DNA of 31,740 nucleotides from CAZBNB01 sp964493245 (GCA_964493245.1 CAZBNB010000028.1:1-31740), one strand, 5' to 3'; positions 1-9,800 are shown, counted from the first letter of the stretch. Notes: generated by a model not told the origin, from the sequence alone. A program made the numbers and translations.

Positions 1-2
1 CA

Positions 3-398
3 CCTTCTCGTCAACCGACCGGCAGACCGTCAAAGGCACCTTCTCGTCAACCAACTGGAAGACCATCAAAGGCACCGTCTCGCCAACCAACCGGCAGACC
101 ATCAAAAGCACCGTCTCGCCAACCAACTGGAAGACCATCAAAGGCACCTTCTCGTCAACCAACCGGCAGACCATCAAAGGCACCTTCTCGTCAACCAACC
201 GGCAGGCCATCAAAGGCACCTTCTCGTCAACCAACTAGCAGACCATCAAAGGCGCCTTCTCGTCAACCAACCGGTAGACCTTCAAAAATGCCTTCCCGTC
301 AGCCCACAGGCCAGCCCTCTCGACAACCAAGTCGGCAACCAACAAGGCAGCCATTTGCCAGACCATCGAGCCAACCATCGCGGTCACCAACCATTCAA
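3..398 (+). repeat. 36-bp tandem repeat encoding PSRQPTGRPSKA
   Basis: Eight near-identical 36-bp units start at 3, 39, 75, 111, 147, 183, 219 and 255. Three more divergent units follow (291, 327, 363). Each encodes a 12-residue unit, PSRQPTGRPSKA in the uniform copies. Synonymous variation alternates (acc-ggc versus act-gga in units 1-5), which suggests duplication of 72-bp dimers. The array continues past the left edge, so its full copy number is not visible. Confidence 0.95.
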
Positions 399-3014
399 AA
401 TGAAAATCCCAATGCACAAAACATAACATTGCTGTTTTTCGGTAACTTCACACCCAGTATTGTCAGCTATTCAGGTACTATCAGTATTTATTGCAGTAAC
501 ACATTTAAAGTTTCCTGTACGATGATCAGAAATAAGGATCTATTCAAACAATTTTTCTACCCTGACGTTGATAAAATTCATGCCGTGCGTCACCTTGACG
601 AAGATATATTAATTCTTGGCGAAGCGAACAATCGCAGTGTTGTGGTGCTATATGACAAAGATTTAAAAAAGAAAAAACAAAATGTCGCGAGCTACAACGA
701 TTATCAGATAATCAATCATGATGCCAACAGCAATCAATTTACTGTCACAGGAATGGATGCATCTAATCAAATCGTTTCTAGTGTACTGAACTCGAAATCA
801 CTCAATCCCATCAGCAATATCACATATGATATTCAACTCCAACGCCTTATTGCGCTTGATTCCAGCTACTTATTGGGATTGAATGAAAACGCACTCTACA
901 TGCTCAAAAAATCGAGTGACTCTCAAAAAATAACCACTTATAAACTGACTCCCTTCACGGGATACAGTCCTATTAATGACATAAATTACATGACGTTGAA
1001 CAACGAAACTGGTCTTCCTATTATTGGTGGCTCCAAAAAAGTAAATGCCAATACCGTTCACAGTATATTTACAATGTGGGGAGGAGAATCTTTCGAAATC
1101 CAAAGCACGTACAACAACAGTCTCATTAGTATTTTATCTCAAGAAGGGAGCGTTTTTCTTTTCGGATCTTACGCAAACAACTGCTTATTTATTTATAAGT
1201 ACACGTTTAGTTTTTTTGGTGACGATTACGTGATTTGGTGTGCTCAAGAGGGTATTCATGGGCTTGGAATTACAACCGTAAATAACCGCATTGCTGCTGA
1301 TTTTACGACAACCAACACCACGAGAATCTATTTTTCAAAAGATTTGGTACCAGGGACACTGAATCAGGATTTAAGCTGGGATAAGGTCTCAAAATTAACA
1401 AAAGCACACTATCCCTTTTTATATCGCTTGATCTCAATCACCGCAAACGATGCTTTGCTACCAGCCATTTGGAAAACGCTTGTAGATAATACGACAAAAA
1501 CAGCTACCGCGGTACCTTCATTGATACCATCGGAAGCACCGTTTCTGCTTGACGTACAATCAATCGAACCAAGTACACTGCCCACCAACAGTCCAACCGA
1601 TAATACCACATTGCCCCCCATCACCGAGTCGTCTGAAGAACCAACTGCCGAAGGAACACCGACGCCTTCCGAACAAACAACCGATTTTATAGACCAAAAC
1701 GAAACCATTACACCGTCTTTACAATCAACCCTATTTATTTCATCAGAACCATCTGCTGCCGCCACCAATCGACCTTCTTCATCAAGCTCTTTTACTTTTT
1801 TCCCGAGCCAATCTCCAATAACGAACAAACCGGCACTGGCGCCAACACTCTCACCTAGCATAAAAAACGAGCAGAGCAATGAGCCAACCGTAATCGTTAG
1901 ATCTCCTGCCCCAGTTGCCGAAAAAGAAGAAGAAGAAGAAAAAGAAACCGAATCTGAATCGCTACAACAAACCATCATCAACGATTATCTCTTGATAATT
2001 TGTTTAATCACGCTTGGAATAGGCTTTGTTGGTTGTTTAATGTACAAGAAAAATCGCGTGATGCCAGAAGAACAAAACGATTTCATCGAAGGAGAAGAAG
2101 GTGAACAAAATATCCAAAAGCAAAACGGCATCGAAATAAGAAGACGCCCTCAAAATACACCTATCAACGACAACAACAGCATTGACTCTTCAGATAACGA
2201 ACAAGAGGGGGAGTTAATCTATCCATCACCAGCACTGTCAGACGAAGAACAATTATCTGTATATTCATATACCTCACGGAAGAACTCTGAAATTGATGAA
2301 TACAACCAGAACAATTTATTGCATGTGTCAAACTATCTCATCGAAACAAATCGATATGACCAAACACAAATCGAACAGGACAACACGTATTATTTATACG
2401 CAGATGATACATATGAGAGGCTAGAAAATGGACAATATAGCCAAAATCAAAACTCCAATGGCGAATACGTAACCGATAAATGGGGGCAAGTTGAAACCGA
2501 GCGATACGCGCAAACTTACAACCAATATAACGGCTACGCAACCAAGGGATGGAAGCGAATCGAAACCAAGCAGTACAATCAAGCTCACAACCAACATAAC
2601 GAATATGCAATCGAGGAATGGGAACAAATCGAAACCGATCCGTACAATCAGGCTCACAGCGAATATAGAAGATACGCAATTGAGGGATGGGAGCAAATCG
2701 AAACCGATCCATACAATCAGGATCGCAGCGAATATAGAGGATACACAATTGATGGAGGGGAGCAAATCGAAACCGACCCATACAATCAGGATCGCGGCGA
2801 ATATAGAGGATACACAATTGATGGATGGGAGCAAGTCGAAACCGATCCATACAACCAAACAAATCGCGTACACAGAGAAGTGAAATACAATCAATCAAAA
2901 ATAGTTCTATTTCATCAAAAATCATATCAAGTTAATCACGAGGACATTTCATCTACAGAAAATGAAGCAGATGTCATGGAGGCAAATGAATGTGAACCAA
3001 AGTACCGAAAATAA
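3..3014 (+). CDS. Receptor-like repeat protein, 5'-truncated by the window edge
   Basis: Not recognised as a named family. The reading frame is open from base 3, so the real start lies left of the window and about 1003 residues are visible; the ATG at 288 is internal to the repeats and is not the start. Visible order: about 11 units of a 12-residue Pro/Ser/Arg/Gln repeat (residues 1-130); a region of about 350 residues rich in short beta-like stretches, possibly a propeller; a Ser/Thr/Pro stalk ending in a Glu-rich run (about nt 1510-1965); one hydrophobic helix with a Tyr-Lys-Lys-Asn stop-transfer (about nt 1987-2046); and a polar, Asn/Gln/Tyr/Glu-rich tail of about 320 residues with six 23-residue repeats. 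This is the layout of a single-pass receptor or adhesin. PS.QPT repeats of this kind are best known from stramenopile and other algal proteins. A surface adhesin or a secreted host-membrane protein are both possible; function is unknown. It ends 58 bp before the next gene. Confidence 0.85.
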   Translation, partial: PSRQPTGRPSKAPSRQPTGRPSKAPSRQPTGRPSKAPSRQPTGRPSKAPSRQPTGRPSKAPSRQPTGRPSKAPSRQPTSRPSKAPSRQPTGRPSKMPSRQPTGQPSRQPSRQPTRQPFARPSSQPSRSPTIQNENPNAQNITLLFFGNFTPSIVSYSGTISIYCSNTFKVSCTMIRNKDLFKQFFYPDVDKIHAVRHLDEDILILGEANNRSVVVLYDKDLKKKKQNVASYNDYQIINHDANSNQFTVTGMDASNQIVSSVLNSKSLNPISNITYDIQLQRLIALDSSYLLGLNENALYMLKKSSDSQKITTYKLTPFTGYSPINDINYMTLNNETGLPIIGGSKKVNANTVHSIFTMWGGESFEIQSTYNNSLISILSQEGSVFLFGSYANNCLFIYKYTFSFFGDDYVIWCAQEGIHGLGITTVNNRIAADFTTTNTTRIYFSKDLVPGTLNQDLSWDKVSKLTKAHYPFLYRLISITANDALLPAIWKTLVDNTTKTATAVPSLIPSEAPFLLDVQSIEPSTLPTNSPTDNTTLPPITESSEEPTAEGTPTPSEQTTDFIDQNETITPSLQSTLFISSEPSAAATNRPSSSSSFTFFPSQSPITNKPALAPTLSPSIKNEQSNEPTVIVRSPAPVAEKEEEEEKETESESLQQTIINDYLLIICLITLGIGFVGCLMYKKNRVMPEEQNDFIEGEEGEQNIQKQNGIEIRRRPQNTPINDNNSIDSSDNEQEGELIYPSPALSDEEQLSVYSYTSRKNSEIDEYNQNNLLHVSNYLIETNRYDQTQIEQDNTYYLYADDTYERLENGQYSQNQNSNGEYVTDKWGQVETERYAQTYNQYNGYATKGWKRIETKQYNQAHNQHNEYAIEEWEQIETDPYNQAHSEYRRYAIEGWEQIETDPYNQDRSEYRGYTIDGGEQIETDPYNQDRGEYRGYTIDGWEQVETDPYNQTNRVHREVKYNQSKIVLFHQKSYQVNHEDISSTENEADVMEANECEPKYRK
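2466..2879 (+). repeat. 69-bp tandem repeat, six copies, in the tail of the receptor-like protein
   Basis: Units begin at 2466, 2535, 2604, 2673, 2742 and 2811. Each is exactly 69 bp (23 residues). The last four are the most uniform, with a Tyr-Ala/Thr-Ile opening, a Trp-Glu-Gln core, then ETDPYNQ and an EYR ending. Every unit holds two or three Tyr residues. Because 69 is divisible by three, the array also keeps antisense frames open. Confidence 0.93.
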
Positions 3015-3072
3015 GATTACTAGTGTATAATAATTTATCGATATTACGAAGGTATAACGACAGGAGAGCGTT

Positions 3073-4377
3073 TTGAGTATTTTATTTCGTGACACAAAAA
3101 AAGTTCAACCCAGTACGCGGAAATCTCACAAAGACCTCTTGCCAGTGGAAAGCGTAGAACAAACATTTAGAGAAAAAAAGCGCCAAGATTTAGTCAATAA
3201 AATTCAAGAGTCGCTTGGTTTAAATGAAAATATATATCAAAAACAAGCACTACCGCTGCTACATAGTACCGCGTGCTACTATCAAGGTTTACCCGAATCT
3301 ACTTTATATTTTTCGCACCGCGGTGGTCTTTTAGATCGCGCTTTGAATCGCACAGAGGCCGCGCTACAGTTGTTACGACAAATTCTTATTTTAGATCCAG
3401 ACAAAAAACCATCTGAACAACAAAAAAAATGGTTATATACTCTTTTTTCTGCGGCTATGTTACAAGGGGTAGGCAAACTATACACCGATTATCGTGTTGA
3501 TTTATATGATGCCAATGCCCATCTGGTCAAACAATGGCAACCACTGCAAGAAGATTTGACCTCCATCAACACTTATTATGATTATGAGTTTCTCAAAGGG
3601 GATGATCTCGCATTTCGAAATCACATCACACCATTGCTTGCCAGGCAAATCATGCCAAATTCCGGCTTTGCATGGATCTTATCCGATTCAGACACCTTTT
3701 GCGTTTGGCTAGCCTTGCTACAAGAGGACAAAGATGCAGCAGGTCCCCTGGCAGCTATCTTAGACAGAGCAAATGCCATCGCCATTCAACGAGAAATACA
3801 AGCCTATTTATTGCACTACCAAGAGCTGGATGCACGAGGAAAGCGACTGGGTGCTTTTGCCGATGGTTCACCAGAAACACAAGTAAATCGTGAGCGGTTA
3901 ATGGGCGCTGAGTTTATTACATGGTTAATCAGTGGACTAGAAAGTGGTAAAATTTTAATTAATAAAACCCCCATGCTAATGGAAATTTTACCAACCGGTA
4001 TCGTTATGTCACCGCAATTGTTTGATATGTTTGCGCAGGAGCACTTAAAATTCAAAAATAAAGTCGCGGTTCAGAAAGCTTTTCTTGCTTGGAATCTACA
4101 TTTATTAACCGATGCAGCGAAAGATGCTGTCGGTCAAAAAAATGCAACGAATTCCATTCATATTGATACCGCTCTGCTACCAGAAAAAGTTAGAATAGAC
4201 AGTGGCAATAAAATTCATATGATAACAGCACTGGATCTTGTTCATAACATCCAACAACATCACTTTAATCCAAACGACTTAAAGGGCGTACTTAATCATT
4301 TATCACCCAGTGGGCAATGGGTCCAAGCCGAGGAATCAAATCTTGTCGCACAGCATCAATACCAACCAAGCTTTTGA
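3073..4377 (+). CDS. TraI_2/HD-like domain protein with a lost HD pair
   Basis: 434 residues from a TTG start, chosen because a GGAG ribosome site sits at 3062-3068. The N-terminal half resembles the TraI_2 (MobH-type, HD-fold) domain: a His-Arg-Gly-Gly-Leu-Leu-Asp motif at residues 82-88, then a helix ending AAMLQGVGK at 127-135, followed by a TDYRVDLYD-like stretch. In the family these positions read GGLLxHS and LLHDIGK. Here the second His is Arg89 and the HD pair is Gln131-Gly132, so metal-dependent phosphohydrolase activity is unlikely. No relaxase, helicase or conjugation gene is nearby. It overlaps the 5' end of apaH, suggesting cotranscription. It may be a domesticated relic or a structural or nucleotide-binding protein; the family call is moderately secure and the function is unknown. 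Confidence 0.75.
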   Translation: MSILFRDTKKVQPSTRKSHKDLLPVESVEQTFREKKRQDLVNKIQESLGLNENIYQKQALPLLHSTACYYQGLPESTLYFSHRGGLLDRALNRTEAALQLLRQILILDPDKKPSEQQKKWLYTLFSAAMLQGVGKLYTDYRVDLYDANAHLVKQWQPLQEDLTSINTYYDYEFLKGDDLAFRNHITPLLARQIMPNSGFAWILSDSDTFCVWLALLQEDKDAAGPLAAILDRANAIAIQREIQAYLLHYQELDARGKRLGAFADGSPETQVNRERLMGAEFITWLISGLESGKILINKTPMLMEILPTGIVMSPQLFDMFAQEHLKFKNKVAVQKAFLAWNLHLLTDAAKDAVGQKNATNSIHIDTALLPEKVRIDSGNKIHMITALDLVHNIQQHHFNPNDLKGVLNHLSPSGQWVQAEESNLVAQHQYQPSF

Positions 4378-5191
4378 TTACGCCATTGGCGATATTCAGG
4401 GCTGTTATGATAGTTTTCAACATCTGTTAGAACATGTGCAATTTGATGATCGACGCGATCGATTGTGGTGTGTCGGCGATTTAGTCAATCGAGGCCCCCA
4501 TTCCCTCAAAGTGCTGCGATTCCTGAAATCTCTACCGATAAAACCACGAATCACACTGGGTAATCACGACCTGCATCTTCTCGGATTACTTTTCGACACC
4601 GATGCGAAACCACGGGATGAAGACACCCTCAACGATATTTTAAATGCACCCGATCGCGATGAGTTAGGCGATTGGTTGCGTCAACAACATCTCATGTATT
4701 GGGACAAAACGTTGAATGTTGTGATGTCTCATGCGGGTATCCCACCAATCTGGAATTTATCGGAAGCACAACGATATGCAACTGAGCTAGAAAGCGTCCT
4801 GAATGGCGATCAAATCCGCCTTTTTTTATCTGACATGTACGGCAATAAACCCGATCAATGGTCAAAAAACTTAGCGGAAATAGACAGATGGCGCCTAATT
4901 TGTAACTATTTCACCCGTATGCGCTATTGTTATTCTGATGGCCGCTTGGCTTTAAGTTATAAAAAAGACATTCAGCATGCACCAGATAATTTTTACCCGT
5001 GGTATGCGGTACCAGAACGACCGAATATTGAAGCCAACATCGTATTTGGCCATTGGGCCGCTTTAAATGGGGCATGTCCTCATGATGCTATTTACGCGAT
5101 TGATACCGGTTGTGTATGGGGGCGTCATTTAACCGCTTTGCGGCTGCAAGACATGCAACGTTTTAGTATCCCCGCTCAAGAGCCCTCATAG
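4343..5191 (+). CDS. apaH: Bis(5'-nucleosyl)-tetraphosphatase, symmetrical (ApaH)
   Basis: Cytoplasmic hydrolase that splits diadenosine tetraphosphate to two ADP, and also removes nucleoside-tetraphosphate RNA caps. All calcineurin-like phosphoesterase motifs are present near the N-terminus: GDIQGCYD, GDLVNRGP and GNHDLH, plus the family FTRMRYC stretch, FGHWA and the IDTGCVWG ending. I chose the TTG at 4343 because GAGGAA at 4330-4335 lies 7 nt upstream and it gives 282 residues, close to the 280 of E. coli ApaH. A GTG at 4310 would give 293 residues but overlaps the previous gene by 68 nt. The start at 4343 overlaps the upstream stop by 35 nt, so translational coupling is likely. It is not next to ksgA/apaG here. 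Confidence 0.95.
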   Translation: MSHSINTNQAFDYAIGDIQGCYDSFQHLLEHVQFDDRRDRLWCVGDLVNRGPHSLKVLRFLKSLPIKPRITLGNHDLHLLGLLFDTDAKPRDEDTLNDILNAPDRDELGDWLRQQHLMYWDKTLNVVMSHAGIPPIWNLSEAQRYATELESVLNGDQIRLFLSDMYGNKPDQWSKNLAEIDRWRLICNYFTRMRYCYSDGRLALSYKKDIQHAPDNFYPWYAVPERPNIEANIVFGHWAALNGACPHDAIYAIDTGCVWGRHLTALRLQDMQRFSIPAQEPS

Positions 5192-5263
5192 TCTTAACCC
5201 ACACAAGCCTTGATTGCTACGCAACGACTTTTTGTCTCAAAAACATCCACAATGTTGCTATTA

Positions 5264-5293
5264 TTGACTTTTTAAAAATAAATATCATAAAAT
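5264..5293 (+). promoter_or_regulatory. Sigma-70-type promoter for the 5325 gene
   Basis: TTGACT at 5264-5269 and TAAAAT at 5288-5293, 18 bp apart, in an AT-rich stretch after apaH. The predicted start falls about 25 nt before the ATG at 5325. Confidence 0.55.
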
Positions 5294-5324
5294 ACATCTC
5301 TCTGGCTTTTTGTGGAAACCATCC

Positions 5325-6527
5325 ATGGCAAATTTCGACGAGACAATCTCGACAAACGGCACTCCAATACCATCGCCATCGGTTTCTATTAAGCAGATTT
5401 TCAGTGATTTAATATCGATTGCAAACAAAGCATTCTTGCGTGGTGTCTTTTGGGGTGCCGATTATACGATGCCAGAAGACTTTAGTGGGAGTCAAACCGC
5501 GACGGCAATCCTCAATGATCCAGAACATCCTATTACCGATGTTGTTTTGTTTCCACTCACATTGATTGGTGTCTGCATGGGTCTGACCGTCTTACCGCTG
5601 TTGTACTACCCTTTGTATACAGGAAAACATTGCGCCATTTCATTTTATCGCTCTTTTGCGCTGACCACCAATGCCGCGATGAAAGATATGTTTACCATGA
5701 AAGAGAATCAAAAAACGCTTTATCAACTCATACCGCTTAAAAATGAAAAAGAAACCCGCTCTGAAAAGCAAATCGTGGCTGGATTGATTGGTCGTATTGT
5801 CGGGTCTTCTTTGGGGTTAGTGCTATTTATAACCATCATCATTTTACGCGCTATTCAAAATACACCTGAGCATACTTTTCGAATCTTTTGCCGAGGCGTG
5901 CGTTTTATGTTGTCTAAAAACACACCTACCCACACTTTTTTCACATTGAAACCAGACAAACGCGTACAAGAAGAATCTGGTTATGGTTTATCTTATTCTC
6001 TGGGTATTTTTGGTATTTTTCCATTGGGTGTCATCAGCGGCATATTGGGCCTGATAGTGGGGATTGGATTACGTATCGGTATAGGGATCAAAGTGCAATT
6101 TTACCCACGCCAAATAAAAAAAATGATTTATAGGCCGGAAAATGAGCCGTTATTAGAGAATGATAAGCATGAAAGTGAAGACTCGCTTGATTTTAATGAT
6201 ATCATGGCATCATTAAAGCTTGATAAACCAGAAGAAATAGCTCCATTAGAGAAGGATGGGCATGAAAAAAAATCCTCATCTAGTTATCGTGATGCCATGT
6301 CTCCATTATTAACTCCCCACCCGCCCCCCCCAACAAACACATTCCAGCCATATAAGCCAAAACTACGACGAAAATATAGTGATAATAGGTCAAGTGATAA
6401 CAGATCGAATAATGGGGTTCGTGGCATGACTCGGGTTCCTTTCCGAACACAAACACCGATTAAGAACTCACAGCACAATGAGTCATTGTCTCAAACCCCT
6501 ACGAGGATTAGAACTGGATTGAAATGA
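5325..6527 (+). CDS. Glycine-rich multi-pass membrane protein with a disordered C-terminus
   Basis: Unrecognised, 400 residues. I prefer ATG 5325 over the TTG at 5310 because the latter lacks an upstream ribosome site. Three long hydrophobic glycine-rich blocks are seen (about nt 5540-5625, 5776-5862 and 5980-6095), with GxxxG-like spacing and positively charged ends. Loops between them carry a repeated TPEHTF/TPTHTF phrase. This pattern is the same as in the giant protein encoded just downstream, so the two look paralogous, with three units against about sixteen. From about nt 6120 the protein is hydrophilic: acidic, then Ser/Asn/Arg-rich and probably disordered, with a PHPPPP motif at about 6318-6335. 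It has its own likely promoter and a long inverted repeat follows it. A membrane-inserting effector or an envelope protein are both possible; the sequence does not decide. Confidence 0.8.
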   Translation: MANFDETISTNGTPIPSPSVSIKQIFSDLISIANKAFLRGVFWGADYTMPEDFSGSQTATAILNDPEHPITDVVLFPLTLIGVCMGLTVLPLLYYPLYTGKHCAISFYRSFALTTNAAMKDMFTMKENQKTLYQLIPLKNEKETRSEKQIVAGLIGRIVGSSLGLVLFITIIILRAIQNTPEHTFRIFCRGVRFMLSKNTPTHTFFTLKPDKRVQEESGYGLSYSLGIFGIFPLGVISGILGLIVGIGLRIGIGIKVQFYPRQIKKMIYRPENEPLLENDKHESEDSLDFNDIMASLKLDKPEEIAPLEKDGHEKKSSSSYRDAMSPLLTPHPPPPTNTFQPYKPKLRRKYSDNRSSDNRSNNGVRGMTRVPFRTQTPIKNSQHNESLSQTPTRIRTGLK

Positions 6528-6552
6528 GCTCAGCATCGTCAACTTATCATGA

Positions 6553-6741
6553 CTATGACAACCCCAGTTCGGCGTTTTTATGCTTTTAAACCTTCGATAA
6601 ATCAATGATTACTTCGTTAAACGCTCTAAAAAATGCTCACATTAGCGCTGCTAGTGCTGCGCTTTTTTAGAGCGTTTGCCTCGTACTCATTGATTTCTCT
6701 CGATTTAAAAGCATAAAAACTCCGAAATGGGGTTATGACAG
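6553..6741. repeat. Long imperfect inverted repeat (189 bp)
   Basis: The two arms of about 85 bp pair over most of their length. The best blocks are GTTTTTATGCTTTTAAA at 6574-6590 against its complement at 6704-6720, and AAACGCTCTAAAAAA at 6619-6633 against 6663-6677. An AACCCC/GGGGTT pair lies near the ends. The centre is a GC-rich tip around 6643-6662. It is coding-free and flanked by genes, as expected for a non-autonomous palindromic element or a structured 3' end; it has no transposase. Confidence 0.8.
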
Positions 6742-6788
6742 CTATTCTTTCTGTTTTTAGACAAATAAAAACTCTTCGTGATTAAATA

Positions 6789-6817
6789 TTGATCCAAAAA
6801 AGACTTTCTCTTATAAT
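6789..6817 (+). promoter_or_regulatory. Sigma-70-type promoter of the giant membrane protein gene
   Basis: TTGATC at 6789-6794 and a perfect TATAAT at 6812-6817, 17 bp apart. The predicted start near 6824 leaves a leader of about 32 nt to the ATG at 6856. Confidence 0.75.
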
Positions 6818-6855
6818 GCCCATTAATTGTTCAAAATAATTTTTTGAGGGAAAAC

Positions 6856-9800
6856 ATGCTGAGAGAAATGATAAGCGGAACCAATGCGATATGGAAAGGC
6901 GCCAAACGTGCTGCCAACAGTGTAGGCACCCTCGTGCAAAATATTGCAAAAACGGTTAGCAAGTATAATAAAGAGAACTTTGTATCTGCTTATCGACAAA
7001 GTGCCAAGCACACCATGCCGGCTGAATATCTTCCTAAAACGGAAAACACAGCGCCTAAAAGTATCATTCGCAGATTCGCTGACATTGTGCTTCTGCCTAT
7101 TTTTTCATCTCTACCGGGCTGGATAAGCGGATTTTTTCTAGCGCCTTTTGTTTATTATACCTACAAAAATACGTTATCTTTTTTTCAGCTGCCTATTGAT
7201 TTAGTGTATTACGACATTAAGAAAAAAATCAAACTCGATTGGCAAGGCGGGCTGTACGGACTGTTAGGTGCCGCGGCTGGTTTTCTTTTCGGTTCCATAG
7301 CGGGATCGATGTTTTTTGTTTGGCGTGTATTAGAACAAACATGGCACACGACAGCATCATTTATGACACGCCTTATCAATTGGAGTGTATCCGATTTAAA
7401 AGAAAGCCATGTCATCCTCAGTCCTAAAATTCAAGTCACAGAATACCGCCATGAAGGCAGGACCGCGTTCGAAAAAAACGTAGGACTCTTCTTCGGTAGC
7501 ATCGTTTACATACCGGTGGGTGTGATAACGTTAGGAACGATTGGCATGGGGCGTTTTGTCGTGAATACTGCCGTCTCTGTTGGGAGAGGCATTGCCCTGG
7601 GTGCCAACACGGCCGTAAGCGATATGGCGTGGTTTAGTCCGGCAACAAATGATCCAAATGACCCCTCGCTCGACGCGCACACATATGAGCTCATTCCACG
7701 TGTAAAAGAATATCGTAATGATTATCAACGTTATTTTTTTGGCGGATCAGGAACATTATTAATCGGACCCGCTTTAACCATCGTAAGTTTTGCTACTGTT
7801 TTAACGGCACGCGTAATCGGTAACTCCATTTATAGTTTCATACGCGTTACAGCGAAAACGGCACATATTTTCTTAAAGAACACATACGCCGATAAAGCCT
7901 TTGACGTCGGTGACGATCCGCGTGATAAGGCGATCGCCTATGATCATTCAAAACGATTAGGGTACCCAGGCCAATACATCCTCGGTATACCCGCGATTTT
8001 ATTGGGTGCAAGCATCGGTTTTATCTCGCGCTTAAGCATTGAAACCGGTATCAGCTTCATCAATACAGCCAGAATTACTTTCAATTTGGCTCTACAAAAT
8101 ACACCGTCATATCAACCACTTAAGCCGCTTAAAGCCCAAAGAAATCATTATGAGCGCGCCATCGGATTTGTAGGTTATTTTTTAGGCGTTGTCATACCAT
8201 TGCCCGTCACACTGAGCATTGCACTGGGGCGAACACTATTCACCAATTTGATAACAACCAAGCATTTTACGCGCTTCTTTTTACAAGAGCGTTCAACGCT
8301 GCATGGTGCGCTTGAAGTAGAGCCTATCAACCATGATGATGAAACCACGTCATTTTACGACAGCAATGACGATGAAACAGAAAACACTGCATTTATTATC
8401 GCACTCAATGTAGAATCTAGAAAACCGATTTTGGCACGATTCTTTAGCTGGTTAAGAAAAGTAAACAGCTCGAGTGGCGCCGATAATCGTCCATTATGGT
8501 TACAAATATTCAGTTTCCCCGGTATTGTGATTGGTTCTGTATTAGGTGGTGGTTTACGCGCTATCGTAGAAACAACATTAACATCGATTGATACGGTGAT
8601 AGCGAGTTTAAATTTAGCGTTATACCGCTCCAGATTTGCTAATCAATTCAAACCCATGAAACCGAATCGCAATACTTTAGAGAAAGTCTTAGGATCATTC
8701 GGCTATATATTAGGCGGTATATTGGGTATCACTCCATTTTTAGCGATTGGCGCTGCGCGTTGGGTCATCACCAATGGTGATTCAACCAAGCGTGCGTTTA
8801 TTGCAACCGTGAACGCTCTCCTTGCCACAGACGATCCACTGCGCCTGAAAGAGCCGATCGCAGATACGCGACCTAATGTTGTAAAAGCATCTAGCTTTCT
8901 AGGCTATACATTAGGCGGCGTGTTGGGCTTAAGCCGTGAATTTGGTCTAAATACCATTCGATCATTTGGTCGTCAAATACGTTATTATGGAAAAAGCGCC
9001 TTACTCGAATCAGGCTTAGATAGCAAAATAACCGATCTCAGCCAAGACACACGAACACGGAGTCAAAAACGCCTCGGCTATTTCGGTGCTCTTTCTGGAA
9101 CAGGATTCGGATGGATAGCCTACGGCAGCATTACATTTGCTCGTATAGTAGGCAACAGTGTGATCAGCGCATACCACACTGTTCGTGATATGATAGAAAT
9201 GGCTTTTTTAGACGATTACCCGACTGCCGATACCTTTACAGAAACGCGCCGCCTCAAAGCATTTCGCGAAGGCTCGCCCGTAGCGTTGCAATCCGACGAT
9301 CTGACGTATGCGCCATATGAAGCCATTTTCTTAGAAAGTGAAGAAGATAGCGACGATGAACTGGCAGCACCTCACCATCCTCTCGCCGAGCCGCCTGATC
9401 TCAATCTTGTTCAACGCCGTGAGGATCTGCGTAAAAACAGACCATTTATATTCGGCACACCGGGTTTAATCATCGGCGGTATCATCGGATTAGGAGCTTT
9501 TAGCATTGCCGGTTTCGGGCGGATTATGCTGAACTCAGCTATCACGACCTGGAATACAACTTTAGATTTTACCGATACAATATTACCAGAGGGCGTCAGT
9601 ACCGCAAAGACGCGTGTTTCTCAAAATAAACCTATCCCCAGATTAATGGGTTATCCCATCGGCAAACTTTTAGGGACATTGATTACCGGCCCACTGGCCT
9701 GGTTAGCGGTTTTGCTTTACCGATTCACAACCAACACCGTGATGACTTCTTTTTTAACCGCAGAGATTATTACGACGCTGCCGCCGATTCGAAATAACAT

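Larger units (their letters stand above)
6528..6855. other. Gene-free stretch with a large hairpin and a promoter
   Basis: The 328 bp between the two glycine-rich membrane genes hold no credible ORF. They contain the long imperfect inverted repeat at 6553-6741, then a promoter at 6789-6817, and the GAGGG ribosome site of the next gene at 6846-6850. Confidence 0.8.

Noticed and set aside
288..290. ATG as the start of the first gene
   Set aside because: The same frame is open to the left edge and encodes the same repeats, so the ATG is a Met variant of the last Ala codon of a repeat unit.
3..290. CRISPR-like array
   Set aside because: Direct tandem repeats without spacers, in frame with a protein.
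1409..1981. 190-residue antisense ORF opposite the Ser/Thr/Pro stalk
   Set aside because: Mirror image of low-complexity coding sequence, no ribosome site, no domain.
2338..2925. Long antisense ORFs opposite the Tyr-rich repeats (195 and 157 residues)
   Set aside because: They are open only because the 69-bp repeat is a multiple of three and lacks stops in those frames; the sense frame carries the gene.
6553..6741. tRNA or rRNA fragment
   Set aside because: No cloverleaf, anticodon arm or rRNA motif; only a long hairpin.
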